Part shown: in pieces, positions 29,119 to 37,937 of the stretch
Numbering within the stretch: position 1 is the stretch's first letter
How the letters are laid out: each line of letters begins with the position of its first letter
NCBI GenBank assembly: GCA_004762155.1
Contig: SIHP01000001.1
Coordinates: forward strand, 62,001-126,000
Origin: Flavobacteriaceae bacterium
Lineage (GTDB): Bacteria > Bacteroidota > Bacteroidia > Flavobacteriales > Flavobacteriaceae
Length of the DNA stretch: 64,000 bases
Reading direction: 5' to 3'
Made by a program: the position numbers and the translations under genes
The notes under the pieces: model-generated
Seen by the model: only the letters and a program-made list of their open reading frames with translations
The model's database searches: none
What the model was told of the DNA's origin: nothing

Positions 29119-30120
29119 CTAATGCAAAATTTTAAAAAGTAATTCTTTTAAAATATCTTGATGAGACTGATTTGCTCCAACACCTTTACTCTTAACATCT
29201 GCATCTCTTAACAAACCTATTACCTGCGATACTTTTCGCATTGGATAATTTTTAGAAGCCGTAACATAATCATCAACAAAATAAGGATTAACACCTAAAG
29301 CTCTAGCAACAGATGCTTTTGACTTATCTTTCAATCCGTGATACATTAACAACTGTGTAAAAAAACTATTCAATAAAGAAATAGTCATAACCAAAGGATT
29401 ATTTTTTGAATTTTGTGCAAAATAATTAATAATTCTATTTGCTTTTACAATTTGCTTCTCTCCTACTGCTTTACGCAGCTCAAAATTATTAAAATCTTTA
29501 GAAATCCCTATATTTTCTTCAATATGACTTGAATTGATAATTGTTTCAGCGGGTAAAACAGATGTTAACTTATCCAACTCATTACTAATTTTACTCAAAT
29601 CTGTTCCTAAAAATTCAACTAATAATTGAGACGCTTTAGGTTCAATATTATATTTTTTTCCGCTTAAAACACGACGAATCCAATCTGAAACCTGATTTTC
29701 ATACATCTTTTTACTTTCGAAAATCAAACCGTTTTTAGCAATTGCTTTATAAGCCTTCTTACGTTTATCTAACTTTTTATATTTATAATTAATTACCAAA
29801 ACCGTTGTTGGCTGCGGATTTGCAGCATAACTCTCCAACTTATCAATCGTTCTACTTAAGTCTTGTGCTTCTTTTACAATAATCACCTGACGTTCTGCCA
29901 TCATTGGATAACGTTTTGCTGATGACACAATTTCATCAATAGCAACGTCACGACCATACATTACAGTTTGATTAAATCCTTTTTCAGCCTCATCTAACAC
30001 GTTGGCTTCTATATACTCAGAAATTTTATCTATATAATACGGTTCTTCACCCATTAAAAAATAAATAGGCTTTAAATTTCCGCTTTTAATATCGTTAATG
30101 ATATGTACTACGTCGTTCAT
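29119..30120 (-). CDS. holA: DNA polymerase III subunit delta
   Basis: 333 residues, the usual length. N-terminus has the family motif IYFLMGEEPYYIDKISEYI; the middle has the RQVIIVKEAQDL and LVINYKYKKLDKRKKAYK stretches (AAA+-like fold without ATP binding) and the C-terminal collar domain ends with ADVKSKGVGANQSHQDILKEL. Delta opens the sliding clamp in the clamp-loader complex. It begins directly after the stop of the P-loop gene, so the two are co-transcribed. Confidence 0.93.
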   Translation of the reverse strand: MNDVVHIINDIKSGNLKPIYFLMGEEPYYIDKISEYIEANVLDEAEKGFNQTVMYGRDVAIDEIVSSAKRYPMMAERQVIIVKEAQDLSRTIDKLESYAANPQPTTVLVINYKYKKLDKRKKAYKAIAKNGLIFESKKMYENQVSDWIRRVLSGKKYNIEPKASQLLVEFLGTDLSKISNELDKLTSVLPAETIINSSHIEENIGISKDFNNFELRKAVGEKQIVKANRIINYFAQNSKNNPLVMTISLLNSFFTQLLMYHGLKDKSKASVARALGVNPYFVDDYVTASKNYPMRKVSQVIGLLRDADVKSKGVGANQSHQDILKELLFKILH

Positions 30121-30609
30121 CTAATAAGTAATAATAATACTTTGTTCTAATTCTTTTTGAGTTGGTGCTTCAAACCATGTTTCCATAAATTCAAAATTTT
30201 CATCACTTACTTCAAATTCAAAAGTAGTCCCTTTTTCTGTATTTCTTTTTAAAACCCTTTCTTTTCTTACTTCTTTTGGTACATTTAAATAATGAAGCTT
30301 AATTTCTAAATAATTTTCTTTAGCAAAAATTCTAAATTTCTCTCTGTGTAAAAACTTAGATAATCCAATATCTAAAACAACAGGAACCTCAATATCTTTT
30401 AATTGCAATATCAAACTCTCCATTAAAGACTCTGCTCTTTCTATCCTTTCTAAAAACCAATTTAACCCATCAGTTGCTTTTTTATCTTGTAAAAACAAGG
30501 TTTTATTCCAAGCATCAATAGAAAAAACAATTCCTTTTACTTCTTTTCTAAGCAAATTAGCATATGTTGTTTTTCCAGCTCCAGTATTTCCAACAATCAA
30601 GTGTAGCAT
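30121..30609 (-). CDS. P-loop kinase-like ATP-binding protein (AAA_33 / zeta-toxin-like)
   Basis: About 162 residues from the ATG at 30609 (MLHLIVGNTGAGKTTYANLL). Walker A GNTGAGKT is at the N-terminus, a VVLDIGLSK segment plays the Walker B part, and RKERVLKRNTEK is a lid-like basic stretch, as in small kinases that phosphorylate nucleosides, sugars or antibiotics. A second ATG at 30630 is possible. A longer reading from 30666 must be rejected because its first residues are encoded by a dispersed repeat (30639-30731). Substrate unknown. Confidence 0.78.
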   Translation of the reverse strand: MLHLIVGNTGAGKTTYANLLRKEVKGIVFSIDAWNKTLFLQDKKATDGLNWFLERIERAESLMESLILQLKDIEVPVVLDIGLSKFLHREKFRIFAKENYLEIKLHYLNVPKEVRKERVLKRNTEKGTTFEFEVSDENFEFMETWFEAPTQKELEQSIIITY

Positions 30610-30638
30610 ATTTTTTATTTTAATTTTCATAAAAAGTT

Positions 30639-30731
30639 GGGCGTTACCTAAAGGTCGGGCTTTCACTACTCGCTTTTTTGTAAAATAAAAACTTACAAAA
30701 AGAGCTCAAACATACCGTTTAATCCCTAACG
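30639..30731. repeat. REP-like dispersed repeat, copy 2
   Basis: Starts GGGCGTTAC, continues AAAGGTCGGGCTTTCA, has an internal hairpin (GCTTTTTTGTAA with TTACAAAAAGAGC) and ends CCGTTTAATCCCTAACG. Ends and plan match copy 1 at 7840-7939 while the hairpin arms differ in sequence. Confidence 0.75.
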
Positions 30732-30859
30732 TAAAAAAGATATAAGCTTCAACTTAAAACTAAAAAAGAAGACTATTTTTACTTCTCCTAACGACTATAA
30801 TTCTTAACTCCTTCTTCAGACCTTCACAATATTACAAATAGTTTTTATACTTTTGAAAA

Positions 30860-31306
30860 ATGCAAGATTTGAATTTACCCAAATATTCTTTTAAGCTCAA
30901 AAATAACGAAAAACATACGCTTATTTTTGATGAACTCAGGAAAAAAAACATAGTTCTTACACCTGAAGAATGGGTACGTCAACATTTTGTAAAATATTTA
31001 ATACAAGAAAAAAACTATCCAACTTCATTAATCGCTTTAGAAAAACAATTAATAATTAATAACTTAAAAAAACGAACTGATATTCTTATTTTTTCTTCAA
31101 ATGGTTTACCAAACATTATTGTGGAATGTAAAGCACCACATATAAAAATAACTCAAGACACATTTGATCAAATAGCTCGTTATAATTTAAAATTAAATGC
31201 TAATTTTTTAGTTGTAACCAATGGACTAGAACACTATTATTGCCAACTAGATCTTAAAAATGAATCGTACCTTTTTTTACAAGATATACCAAGTTATAAA
31301 AATTAA
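30860..31306 (+). CDS. HsdR N-terminal domain protein (orphan PD-(D/E)XK-like)
   Basis: 148 residues, all of it resembling the N-terminal nuclease domain of type I restriction HsdR. The catalytic pattern is visible as Asp in KRTDILIF and Glu-x-Lys in NIIVECKAP, with QIARYNLKLNANFLVVTNG following. There is no helicase part and no HsdM/HsdS nearby, so it is not a restriction enzyme by itself. Such short versions are frequent in Flavobacteriia; role unknown. Divergent from the P-loop gene. Confidence 0.85.
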   Translation: MQDLNLPKYSFKLKNNEKHTLIFDELRKKNIVLTPEEWVRQHFVKYLIQEKNYPTSLIALEKQLIINNLKKRTDILIFSSNGLPNIIVECKAPHIKITQDTFDQIARYNLKLNANFLVVTNGLEHYYCQLDLKNESYLFLQDIPSYKN

Positions 31307-31353
31307 TAAATCTTTATATTTTAATATGATTTTTATAGCGTAAGTTTGCCAAC

Positions 31354-32352
31354 TTGAAAACAGCAATAGTCATATTAAACTGGAATGGAAGAAAACTTTT
31401 AGAAGAGTTTTTACCATCTATAATTAATTTTAGCACAAATAATGCTGAAGTTTATGTTGCTGACAATTCCTCTTCTGATGATTCTATTGAATTTATAAAA
31501 CAAAACTTTCCTACTGTTAACATAGTCATTAACAAAGAAAATGGTGGTTATGCAAAAGGTTATAATGATGCGTTACAACACATTAAAGCTGATATTTATT
31601 GTTTAATAAATTCAGACGTTGAAGTAACTAAAAATTGGCTTTCTCCTGTTATAGCCCTTTTTAAATCAGAAGAAAACACAGCTATTATTCAACCTAAATT
31701 ATTAGATTATAAAAACAAATCTAAATTTGAATATGCTGGTGCAGGTGGTGGTTTTATAGATTTCTTTGGTTATCCATATTGTCGTGGTAGAGTTTTTAAT
31801 CATTTAGAAACAGACAAAGGGCAATTTAACGATGTTGCTACTATTTTTTGGGCTTCTGGTGCTTGTTTATTCATTAGATCCAAAGTTTTTCATCAATTAC
31901 AAGGTTTTGATGAAGATTATTTTGCTCATCAAGAAGAAATAGATTTATGCTGGAGAGTACAAAATGAAGGATACACTATTAAATATGTTGGAGCTTCTGA
32001 AGTATATCATGTTGGTGGAGCTACTTTACAAGAAAGTAATCCACATAAAACATATTTAAATTTCAGAAACAGTTTACTTACTGTTTTAAAAAATGTACCT
32101 ACTAGATATTTATTTCAAACTATTTTTTCACGTTTAATTCTAGACGGTATTGCTGGCTTAAAATTCATGCTAGAATTAAGACCAATACATACTTGGTCTA
32201 TTTTAAAAGCACATTTAAGTTTTTATAGAAACCTATTTAAGTTCATAAAAAAACGTCGTGAATTACAACGTAAATCTAACTATAATAAACATACTTCACT
32301 TGTTTGGCAACATTTTGCATTAGGTAGAAAAACCTTTGAAGAATTAAAATAA
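31354..32352 (+). CDS. Glycosyltransferase family 2
   Basis: 332 residues from a TTG start, giving KTAIVILNWNGRKLLEEFL, the normal N-terminus. GT-A features: VADNSSSDDS, GGYAKGYNDAL, the DxD-like INSDVEV and the acceptor region EEIDLCWRVQNEGY with HVGGAT. It resembles rhamnosyltransferase-like members acting on surface polysaccharide. No transmembrane helix is evident. Single gene, convergent with the Sua5 gene. Confidence 0.9.
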   Translation: MKTAIVILNWNGRKLLEEFLPSIINFSTNNAEVYVADNSSSDDSIEFIKQNFPTVNIVINKENGGYAKGYNDALQHIKADIYCLINSDVEVTKNWLSPVIALFKSEENTAIIQPKLLDYKNKSKFEYAGAGGGFIDFFGYPYCRGRVFNHLETDKGQFNDVATIFWASGACLFIRSKVFHQLQGFDEDYFAHQEEIDLCWRVQNEGYTIKYVGASEVYHVGGATLQESNPHKTYLNFRNSLLTVLKNVPTRYLFQTIFSRLILDGIAGLKFMLELRPIHTWSILKAHLSFYRNLFKFIKKRRELQRKSNYNKHTSLVWQHFALGRKTFEELK

Positions 32353-32363
32353 ATTTACTTTTA

Positions 32364-32984
32364 TTACAAAATATCCAAACTTCCTTTTCCTTCTCTTATT
32401 ACTTCTGGTTCATCAGAAGTTAAATCTATAACTGTTGAAGCGTAATTATCTCCATACCCTCCATCAACTACAGCATCAACAATATTTTGCCATTTTTCAA
32501 AAATCAATTCAGGATCTGTTGTATATTCTAAAACCTCATCTTCATCATAAATAGATGTTGAAACAATTGGATTTCCTAATTTCTCTACTATGCTTCTAGC
32601 AATTGAATTATCTGGCACACGAATACCTACTGTTTTTTTCTTTTTAAACACTCTAGGTAAATTATTACTTCCTGGTAATATAAAAGTATACGGACCTGGT
32701 AATGCTCTTTTTAAAACCTTAAAAGTTGCAGTATTTATTTGTTTAACATAATCAGACAAATGACTTAAATCATTACAAATGAATGAAAAATTAGCTTTCT
32801 CTAATTTAACTCCTTTTATTTTTGCTATCTTTTCTAAAGCCTTCGTATTTGTTATATCACAACCTAAACCATATACAGTATCTGTAGGATAAATAACCAA
32901 ACCTCCATTTTGTAAAACCTTAACAACTTTATCTATTTCTTTAGGGTTTGGGTTCTCTTGATATAATTTTATAAACTGAGCCAT
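32364..32984 (-). CDS. L-threonylcarbamoyladenylate synthase (Sua5/YciO/YrdC family)
   Basis: About 206 residues from ATG 32984 (MAQFIKLYQENPNPKEIDKV); a ten-residue upstream extension is unlikely. Family motifs: GGLVIYPTDTVYGLGCD, the KR..KGVKLEK equivalent IAKIKGVKLEKANFSFIC, PGPYTFIL, and VGIRVPDN. The family makes the t6A intermediate of ANN-decoding tRNAs; YciO-type members are shorter and less certain in function, and this one is YciO-length. Confidence 0.88.
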   Translation of the reverse strand: MAQFIKLYQENPNPKEIDKVVKVLQNGGLVIYPTDTVYGLGCDITNTKALEKIAKIKGVKLEKANFSFICNDLSHLSDYVKQINTATFKVLKRALPGPYTFILPGSNNLPRVFKKKKTVGIRVPDNSIARSIVEKLGNPIVSTSIYDEDEVLEYTTDPELIFEKWQNIVDAVVDGGYGDNYASTVIDLTSDEPEVIREGKGSLDIL

Positions 32985-33055
32985 ATCTTTTTTCTTTAAA
33001 ATAAAAACTCCCAACTTGTAAACAAATTGGAAGTTACCATTAAATTATATTTCGA

Positions 33056-33754
33056 TTAACTTTGATCTATTAATCTAAATCCTTCTCCATGTATATTTAA
33101 AACTTCAACAGTTTCATCTACTTTTAAATACTTACGTAGTTTAGCTATATAAACATCCATACTTCTTGAGGTAAAATAATTATCATCCCTCCATATTTTT
33201 GTTAACGCTAATTCTCTTGGCATTAAATCATTTTTATGAACCGCTAACATACGTAACAACTTACTTTCTTTTGGAGATAACTTTTGAGTTTCTCCTCCAT
33301 TGAATGATAAATGACGTAATTTAGAGTTAAAAGAAAATTTACCTATCTCAAATTCAAACTGATCGTTATCCGTAGAATTTTCTGCTTCTTTTCTTTGTAA
33401 AATTGCTTTTATTTTATGTAATAAAACTTCAGAATCAAAAGGTTTATTTAAATAATCATCAGCTCCTACTTGGTAACCACGTAAAACATCTTCTTTCATT
33501 GTTTTAGCGGTTAAAAAGATAATTGGCACTTGCTTGTCAGTTACTCTAATGTCTTCTGCTAATGAAAAACCATCTTTTCTTGGCATCATAACATCTAAAA
33601 TACATAGATCGTAATCTGCATTTTTAAACATTATTAAACCTTCTATTCCATCTTTAGCGTGGGTTACATTATAATCATTTAAAATTAAATAATCTTTAAG
33701 TACTGTTCCGAAGTTGGGGTCGTCTTCTACTAGAAGTATTTTTTTGCTTGTCAT
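33056..33754 (-). CDS. OmpR-family response regulator (RprY-like)
   Basis: 232 residues. Receiver domain with the acidic pair in LLVEDDPNF, phospho-acceptor Asp in LCILDVMMPR and Lys in DDYLNKPFD; C-terminal winged helix (LSPKESKLLRMLAVHKNDLM, then SRSMDVYIAKLRKYL). It lies 52 bases downstream of the sensor kinase gene. In Bacteroidota this conserved pair is called RprX/RprY. Confidence 0.92.
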   Translation of the reverse strand: MTSKKILLVEDDPNFGTVLKDYLILNDYNVTHAKDGIEGLIMFKNADYDLCILDVMMPRKDGFSLAEDIRVTDKQVPIIFLTAKTMKEDVLRGYQVGADDYLNKPFDSEVLLHKIKAILQRKEAENSTDNDQFEFEIGKFSFNSKLRHLSFNGGETQKLSPKESKLLRMLAVHKNDLMPRELALTKIWRDDNYFTSRSMDVYIAKLRKYLKVDETVEVLNIHGEGFRLIDQS

Positions 33755-33806
33755 GTTCCCTTCTGTTTTTTTAATATTTGTGGTAGTTTATAATAATTAG
33801 TGTACA

Positions 33807-35375
33807 CTATATAAGTGGTAATTTAATAGTAAATACACTTCCTTTTCCTTTTTCACTCTCTACATAAACAGTTCCTTGATGGTTGTCTATGATTTCTTTT
33901 ACATATGCCAATCCTAAACCGTGGCCTTTTACATTATGTATATTTCCTTTATGTTCTCTATAGAACTTGTCAAAAACATATTTCTGAGCATTTTTACTCA
34001 TTCCTATTCCTTCATCTTTAATTTTTAAGATAAAATACTTATTTGTACTTTCTGTAAAAACTTCAATTTGTGGCGCCTCTTCAGAATATTTTATTGCATT
34101 CTCTAAGATATTTACAACTACATTAGTCAAATGAAATTGATTCCCATAAACTTCAGTAGAAATAGCTTCAAATCTCGATGTTACTCTTCCATTTTTATCT
34201 GAAACTAATAGTTCTATATGATCTATAGCTTCTTCAACTATTTCATTTACATCAACAGCTTCCTTAGTTAAATCTATTTGATTTTTCTCTAATTTTGATA
34301 TTCTTAAAACATTCTCAACCTGCCCGTGCATACGTTTATTCTCATCACGAATCATTTGTACATAACGCTTAACTTTATCTTCGTCATGAATAATTTTTGG
34401 ATTTTTAATAGCATCCAAAGCTAAATTTATCGTTGCTATTGGCGTTTTAAATTCATGCGTCATGTTATTAATAAAATCAGTTTTTATTTCTGATATTTTC
34501 TTTTGACGAACTAGTTGATACAATGATGTTGAAAATGCAGCAATAATTATACCAATAAACAATAATGATAATAATAAAATTTTCATTACACCAGAAAGGA
34601 AATTCTTGCTTTCATTAGGAAATGAAATGTACAATTTATATTTACTATTCCCTTTTTCATCTTTAAACAACGGATAAAAATGATCTTCATTTGGATTTTT
34701 TTTAAAATACCCTGATTTTATTCGTGTTGCAAAACCATCTTCATACAAACCAAATTTAAAATCTTGATATATATTTCTTTTAGCTAGTTCTTCTTCTAAA
34801 ACACTTTTTAACTCTCTAGCACTAATCCTCTTATGAATTGGATATATTTTTTTGCTTTGCGCAAACATATATTCCATCTGTTTCCTGTTCCACTCAGAGT
34901 AATTTTTAAATGTTGAAAAACTATTTTTATCTACAAAAGAAATAAAATCTTTATTTCCAGAGGTTACAATTTTAGAAAAATAAGTATCTTCTTTACCAGA
35001 AAACCTTTTTATTACAATAGAATCGTGATTTACAAAATCTACTGGTATCTTGAAGTTTTCTTCTAAAATAGTGGCTCCAAAAGTAAACTTCTGCTTACTT
35101 ACTGTGTCTACCTTTTGAAACAAATAATTTTTTATCTCTGCATCGGTTCTAAACTTATCATTTTCAAAGAACTTTTTATGCTCTTGCTTTAACTGATTAT
35201 ACTCTTTCTCTTTAATGCTTTCAGACGTTCTTGCTAACGCAATCTTTACATTATTTTTAAATTGTTCTTTTTTGTTTTTTATAGAATCTTTAATCCAATA
35301 CACCTGAACGGCTATAATTCCAATTAAAGAGATACTCATTAAAACAACAATAAGAACAAAAATCCTTTTTCTCAT
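33807..35375 (-). CDS. Sensor histidine kinase (RprX-like)
   Basis: 522 residues with two transmembrane helices (about 5-26 and 262-288) that bracket a large periplasmic sensor, a HisKA domain with the phospho-accepting His307 in NNMTHEFKTP, and an HATPase with NILENAIKY, DEGIGM and GHGLGLAYVKEI. It should phosphorylate the response regulator encoded just downstream. The signal is not apparent from sequence. Confidence 0.93.
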   Translation of the reverse strand: MRKRIFVLIVVLMSISLIGIIAVQVYWIKDSIKNKKEQFKNNVKIALARTSESIKEKEYNQLKQEHKKFFENDKFRTDAEIKNYLFQKVDTVSKQKFTFGATILEENFKIPVDFVNHDSIVIKRFSGKEDTYFSKIVTSGNKDFISFVDKNSFSTFKNYSEWNRKQMEYMFAQSKKIYPIHKRISARELKSVLEEELAKRNIYQDFKFGLYEDGFATRIKSGYFKKNPNEDHFYPLFKDEKGNSKYKLYISFPNESKNFLSGVMKILLLSLLFIGIIIAAFSTSLYQLVRQKKISEIKTDFINNMTHEFKTPIATINLALDAIKNPKIIHDEDKVKRYVQMIRDENKRMHGQVENVLRISKLEKNQIDLTKEAVDVNEIVEEAIDHIELLVSDKNGRVTSRFEAISTEVYGNQFHLTNVVVNILENAIKYSEEAPQIEVFTESTNKYFILKIKDEGIGMSKNAQKYVFDKFYREHKGNIHNVKGHGLGLAYVKEIIDNHQGTVYVESEKGKGSVFTIKLPLI

Positions 35376-35496
35376 TTGTCAAATGTAAATCAATAAAAAT
35401 TAGTTAAAAAGCTTTTAACTTTAGGTTAACAAAGATAATGTGTTTTTAAGATAATTTTAAGAAAATTATTAAAATAATTACAACAAGAAATTATGT

Positions 35497-36075
35497 TTAT
35501 GTTAATTTATTGTGAATATTTAAAACCTGTTCTTTAGTAGATTCCAATTTTTCATTATAAATAACATAATTCGATTGCATTATTTTCTTTAAATCTGACC
35601 ATTGACTGTCAATTCTTCCTCCCACAGCTTCTTTTGTTGTTTTATCTCTAGAAATTACTCTATTCACCCTAATTTCCAACGGAGCTGTAACTGTAATGAC
35701 TTTATCACAAAAGTTATCACTCCCATTTTCAAAAAGAATAGCATTTTCATAAATTATATACTTTTTATCTTTGTTTAGCATAATAAAATCTTTTAAATGT
35801 TGATGAACAAGAGGGTGCACTATTGAATTTAATACCTTTAATTTTTCTTTATCATTAAAAACAATACTTGCTAAAAAAGGCTTATTCAATAAATTGTTTA
35901 AGTAAACTTCTTCTGAAAATTCTTTTATTAATTGCTCTCTTATTTCTAAAGAAGTATTCATTAATTCTTTAGCTTCATCATCTGCTAAATAAACAACTAC
36001 ATTTTTAAACTTAGAAAACATTTTAACCACTGTAGTTTTTCCACTACCAATACCACCAGTTACACCTACTACCAT
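35497..36075 (-). CDS. coaE: Dephospho-CoA kinase
   Basis: 192 residues. Walker A GGIGSGKTTV at the N-terminus, then YLADDEAKEL and IVHPLVH, all typical of CoaE, which performs the last step of coenzyme A synthesis. Two bases after the YbbR-like gene, so part of the run nusB/DUF1573/yajC/ybbR/coaE. Confidence 0.95.
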   Translation of the reverse strand: MVVGVTGGIGSGKTTVVKMFSKFKNVVVYLADDEAKELMNTSLEIREQLIKEFSEEVYLNNLLNKPFLASIVFNDKEKLKVLNSIVHPLVHQHLKDFIMLNKDKKYIIYENAILFENGSDNFCDKVITVTAPLEIRVNRVISRDKTTKEAVGGRIDSQWSDLKKIMQSNYVIYNEKLESTKEQVLNIHNKLT

Positions 36076-36077
36076 TA

Positions 36078-37016
36078 CTACTTTTGTATTAAAAAATCAA
36101 TTTTATTAGGCATTATTCTTACAGAAGACACCAAATTAGAACTAATTTCTAATTCTGGAACCAAGTACGACAACTCATTTTCTTTGGAATTCCTATAATC
36201 ACAAACTACTTTAAATGAGCTTGGAGATATTTTGTTGAAATTATTTAACCCTACCTTAAAAACAACTTTTACTTTTTTAGGATACGTATTTATTTGTGTT
36301 CCATACGGTATGTTCTCAACAGTAAAAGGAATTGAAAATTCTCCTTCTGTAAATTTATCAACCTCAATAAAAGCATTTACTTTAGTGTGACTTAGTTTTA
36401 TTTTTTTTAATGTTGACGGCTTCTCGATAGTTAACTCTTTCTCTTGGTTTTCATAAACATCCTCAAGACTTATTTTTTTAGTAAACACATTACTTATAGT
36501 TTGTAATTGCAATTCTGTTCCTGATATTAAAACACTATCTGGAACAACTTTTATTGGCAATAACAAATCATAACCATGCTTGAACTCGATAGCTATATTT
36601 GTTAAAACAGGTACTTTTTTTGAGGCTAAAGTTCCTAACCTTAAAAACAAAGTATCTTGCATTACTTTTTCCAGATTTAAACCTGATTTCAATTGCTTTT
36701 GTATCTCTAATTCTTGCTTTTGAGGTAAAAAATAATAATAGCTTTTTGAGTTTTTCTGTAATTTATCAGCAGACAAAACCAATTGTTTATTTGAAAAATT
36801 TGTAACAATTAGTTTGAAACCACTAGCCTTTACTTTTACATCTATTTCTTCTAATGGAACTTCTTGTAATATTTTATTCTGAGCTATTTTTTGATAAACA
36901 ACTTTATAACTAAAAATTGTAGTATACTCTTTAGATAAGTTTATTAAAACCCACATAAGAAATGAGGCTATTAAAAAACTGAAAAAGGCTTTAGGTATGT
37001 TTATTTTCGATTTCAA
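36078..37016 (-). CDS. YbbR-like domain protein
   Basis: About 312 residues starting at the TTG 37016 (LKSKINIPKAFFSFLIASFL). A longer reading from 37046 would start inside the terminator hairpin at 37038-37081 and is unlikely. One N-terminal membrane helix followed by YbbR-type beta repeats (EEIDVKVKASGFKLIV; PDSVLISGTELQL). Bacteroidota homologues are always near coaE and yajC; function in this phylum is unclear. In Firmicutes the domain belongs to the CdaA regulator of c-di-AMP synthesis. Confidence 0.85.
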   Translation of the reverse strand: MKSKINIPKAFFSFLIASFLMWVLINLSKEYTTIFSYKVVYQKIAQNKILQEVPLEEIDVKVKASGFKLIVTNFSNKQLVLSADKLQKNSKSYYYFLPQKQELEIQKQLKSGLNLEKVMQDTLFLRLGTLASKKVPVLTNIAIEFKHGYDLLLPIKVVPDSVLISGTELQLQTISNVFTKKISLEDVYENQEKELTIEKPSTLKKIKLSHTKVNAFIEVDKFTEGEFSIPFTVENIPYGTQINTYPKKVKVVFKVGLNNFNKISPSSFKVVCDYRNSKENELSYLVPELEISSNLVSSVRIMPNKIDFLIQK

Positions 37017-37037
37017 TAGTGTTAATTTTAGAATATT

Positions 37038-37081
37038 AAAATACAAAAAGTGAGCAATAATTGCTCACTTTTTGTATTTTA
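37038..37081 (-). terminator. Strong hairpin between yajC and ybbR genes
   Basis: AAAATACAAAAAGTGAGCAA pairs almost perfectly with TTGCTCACTTTTTGTATTTT, a stem of about 20 bp with T-runs on both strands. It would end transcripts coming from nusB-yajC before the ybbR-coaE pair, so the pair likely has its own promoter or relies on read-through. Confidence 0.85.
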
Positions 37082-37094
37082 ATATTTTTTACTC

Positions 37095-37409
37095 TTAAGC
37101 TTTCGCTAAATTTTGACTTAGTGCCATAGAAATTGCAGATCTTTCAAATCTAATTTTCCCTGCCCCTGTTTCTATTACAACAGTATTGTTTTTTGTATTT
37201 ACTTCTGTTATTTTTCCGTGAATACCACTTGTTGTAATAACTTTAGCACCTTGTGTTAAAGCCTCTTGAAACTTTTTTTCTTTTTTTTGCTTAGCCAACT
37301 GTGGTCTTAACATGAAAAAATAAAGAACTGCAATAAGCCCTATTGGAAAAAGAAACTGTTTAATATCAAAACCTCCTGTTTGTAAAAAAATTGTTTGTAA
37401 GTATATCAT
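37095..37409 (-). CDS. yajC: Preprotein translocase accessory subunit YajC
   Basis: 104 residues with one membrane helix (FLFPIGLIAVLYFFMLRPQ), then the conserved KKEKKFQEALTQGAKVITTSGIHGKI. YajC is part of SecDF-YajC. Its start overlaps the last base of the DUF1573 gene stop, so both are translated from one mRNA. Confidence 0.95.
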   Translation of the reverse strand: MIYLQTIFLQTGGFDIKQFLFPIGLIAVLYFFMLRPQLAKQKKEKKFQEALTQGAKVITTSGIHGKITEVNTKNNTVVIETGAGKIRFERSAISMALSQNLAKA

Positions 37410-37885
37410 TATGATTGTATCTTTTTATTTTTTGGAGTTACCATACCTGTTACTTTTATAGTTTCAATTCCTTTAGAGGTATTTGTATATAATGTTACAG
37501 TTTTACTTTGCTTATTTGTTTTTCCTGAAGTATTAAACTTAACTTTAACCTCTGCAGATGTTCCTGGTTCTATTGCCTCTTTAGGCCAAGTTGGTACAGT
37601 ACAACCACAAGTAGCTTTAGCATTTGTAATTACTAAATTTGTTTTACCTGTATTAGTTACAACAAATGATTTCTCTACAATATCACCTTCATCTACAGTT
37701 CCAAAGTCATAAACTTCTTCATTAAACTTTATTACTGGAGCTCCTTTACTAATTTCGTTGTCTCTTTTTTCTGCTTTTAATAGGTTTTCTTTTTTAATTT
37801 TAGATGAAGCGTTTGCTTTATCTCCACAAGAAACTATTGTTATTGCTATAAAAAAAAGACTTGTTACTAATGCTATTTTTTTCAT
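37409..37885 (-). CDS. DUF1573 domain lipoprotein
   Basis: 158 residues with a lipoprotein signal (lipobox ITIVSC, residue 20). One DUF1573 beta-sandwich (FNEEVYDFGTVDEGD, then VTNTGKTNLVITNAKATCGCTVP). Very common upstream of yajC in Bacteroidota; its function is not known. Confidence 0.9.
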   Translation of the reverse strand: MKKIALVTSLFFIAITIVSCGDKANASSKIKKENLLKAEKRDNEISKGAPVIKFNEEVYDFGTVDEGDIVEKSFVVTNTGKTNLVITNAKATCGCTVPTWPKEAIEPGTSAEVKVKFNTSGKTNKQSKTVTLYTNTSKGIETIKVTGMVTPKNKKIQS

Positions 37886-37937
37886 TTTAGTAGATTTATA
37901 TAGTTTGTAAAAATATATATTTTTATTTAATTAATCT

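Noticed and set aside
30610..30666. Longer N-terminus of the P-loop protein from 30666
   Set aside because: The extra residues come from a GTG inside the dispersed repeat at 30639-30731; ATG 30609 (or 30630) gives the family N-terminus.
30860..31306. Type I restriction-modification system
   Set aside because: Only the HsdR N-terminal domain is present; no helicase part and no HsdM or HsdS nearby.
37017..37046. Upstream start of the YbbR-like gene
   Set aside because: It would lie inside the hairpin 37038-37081; TTG 37016 gives a normal N-terminus.
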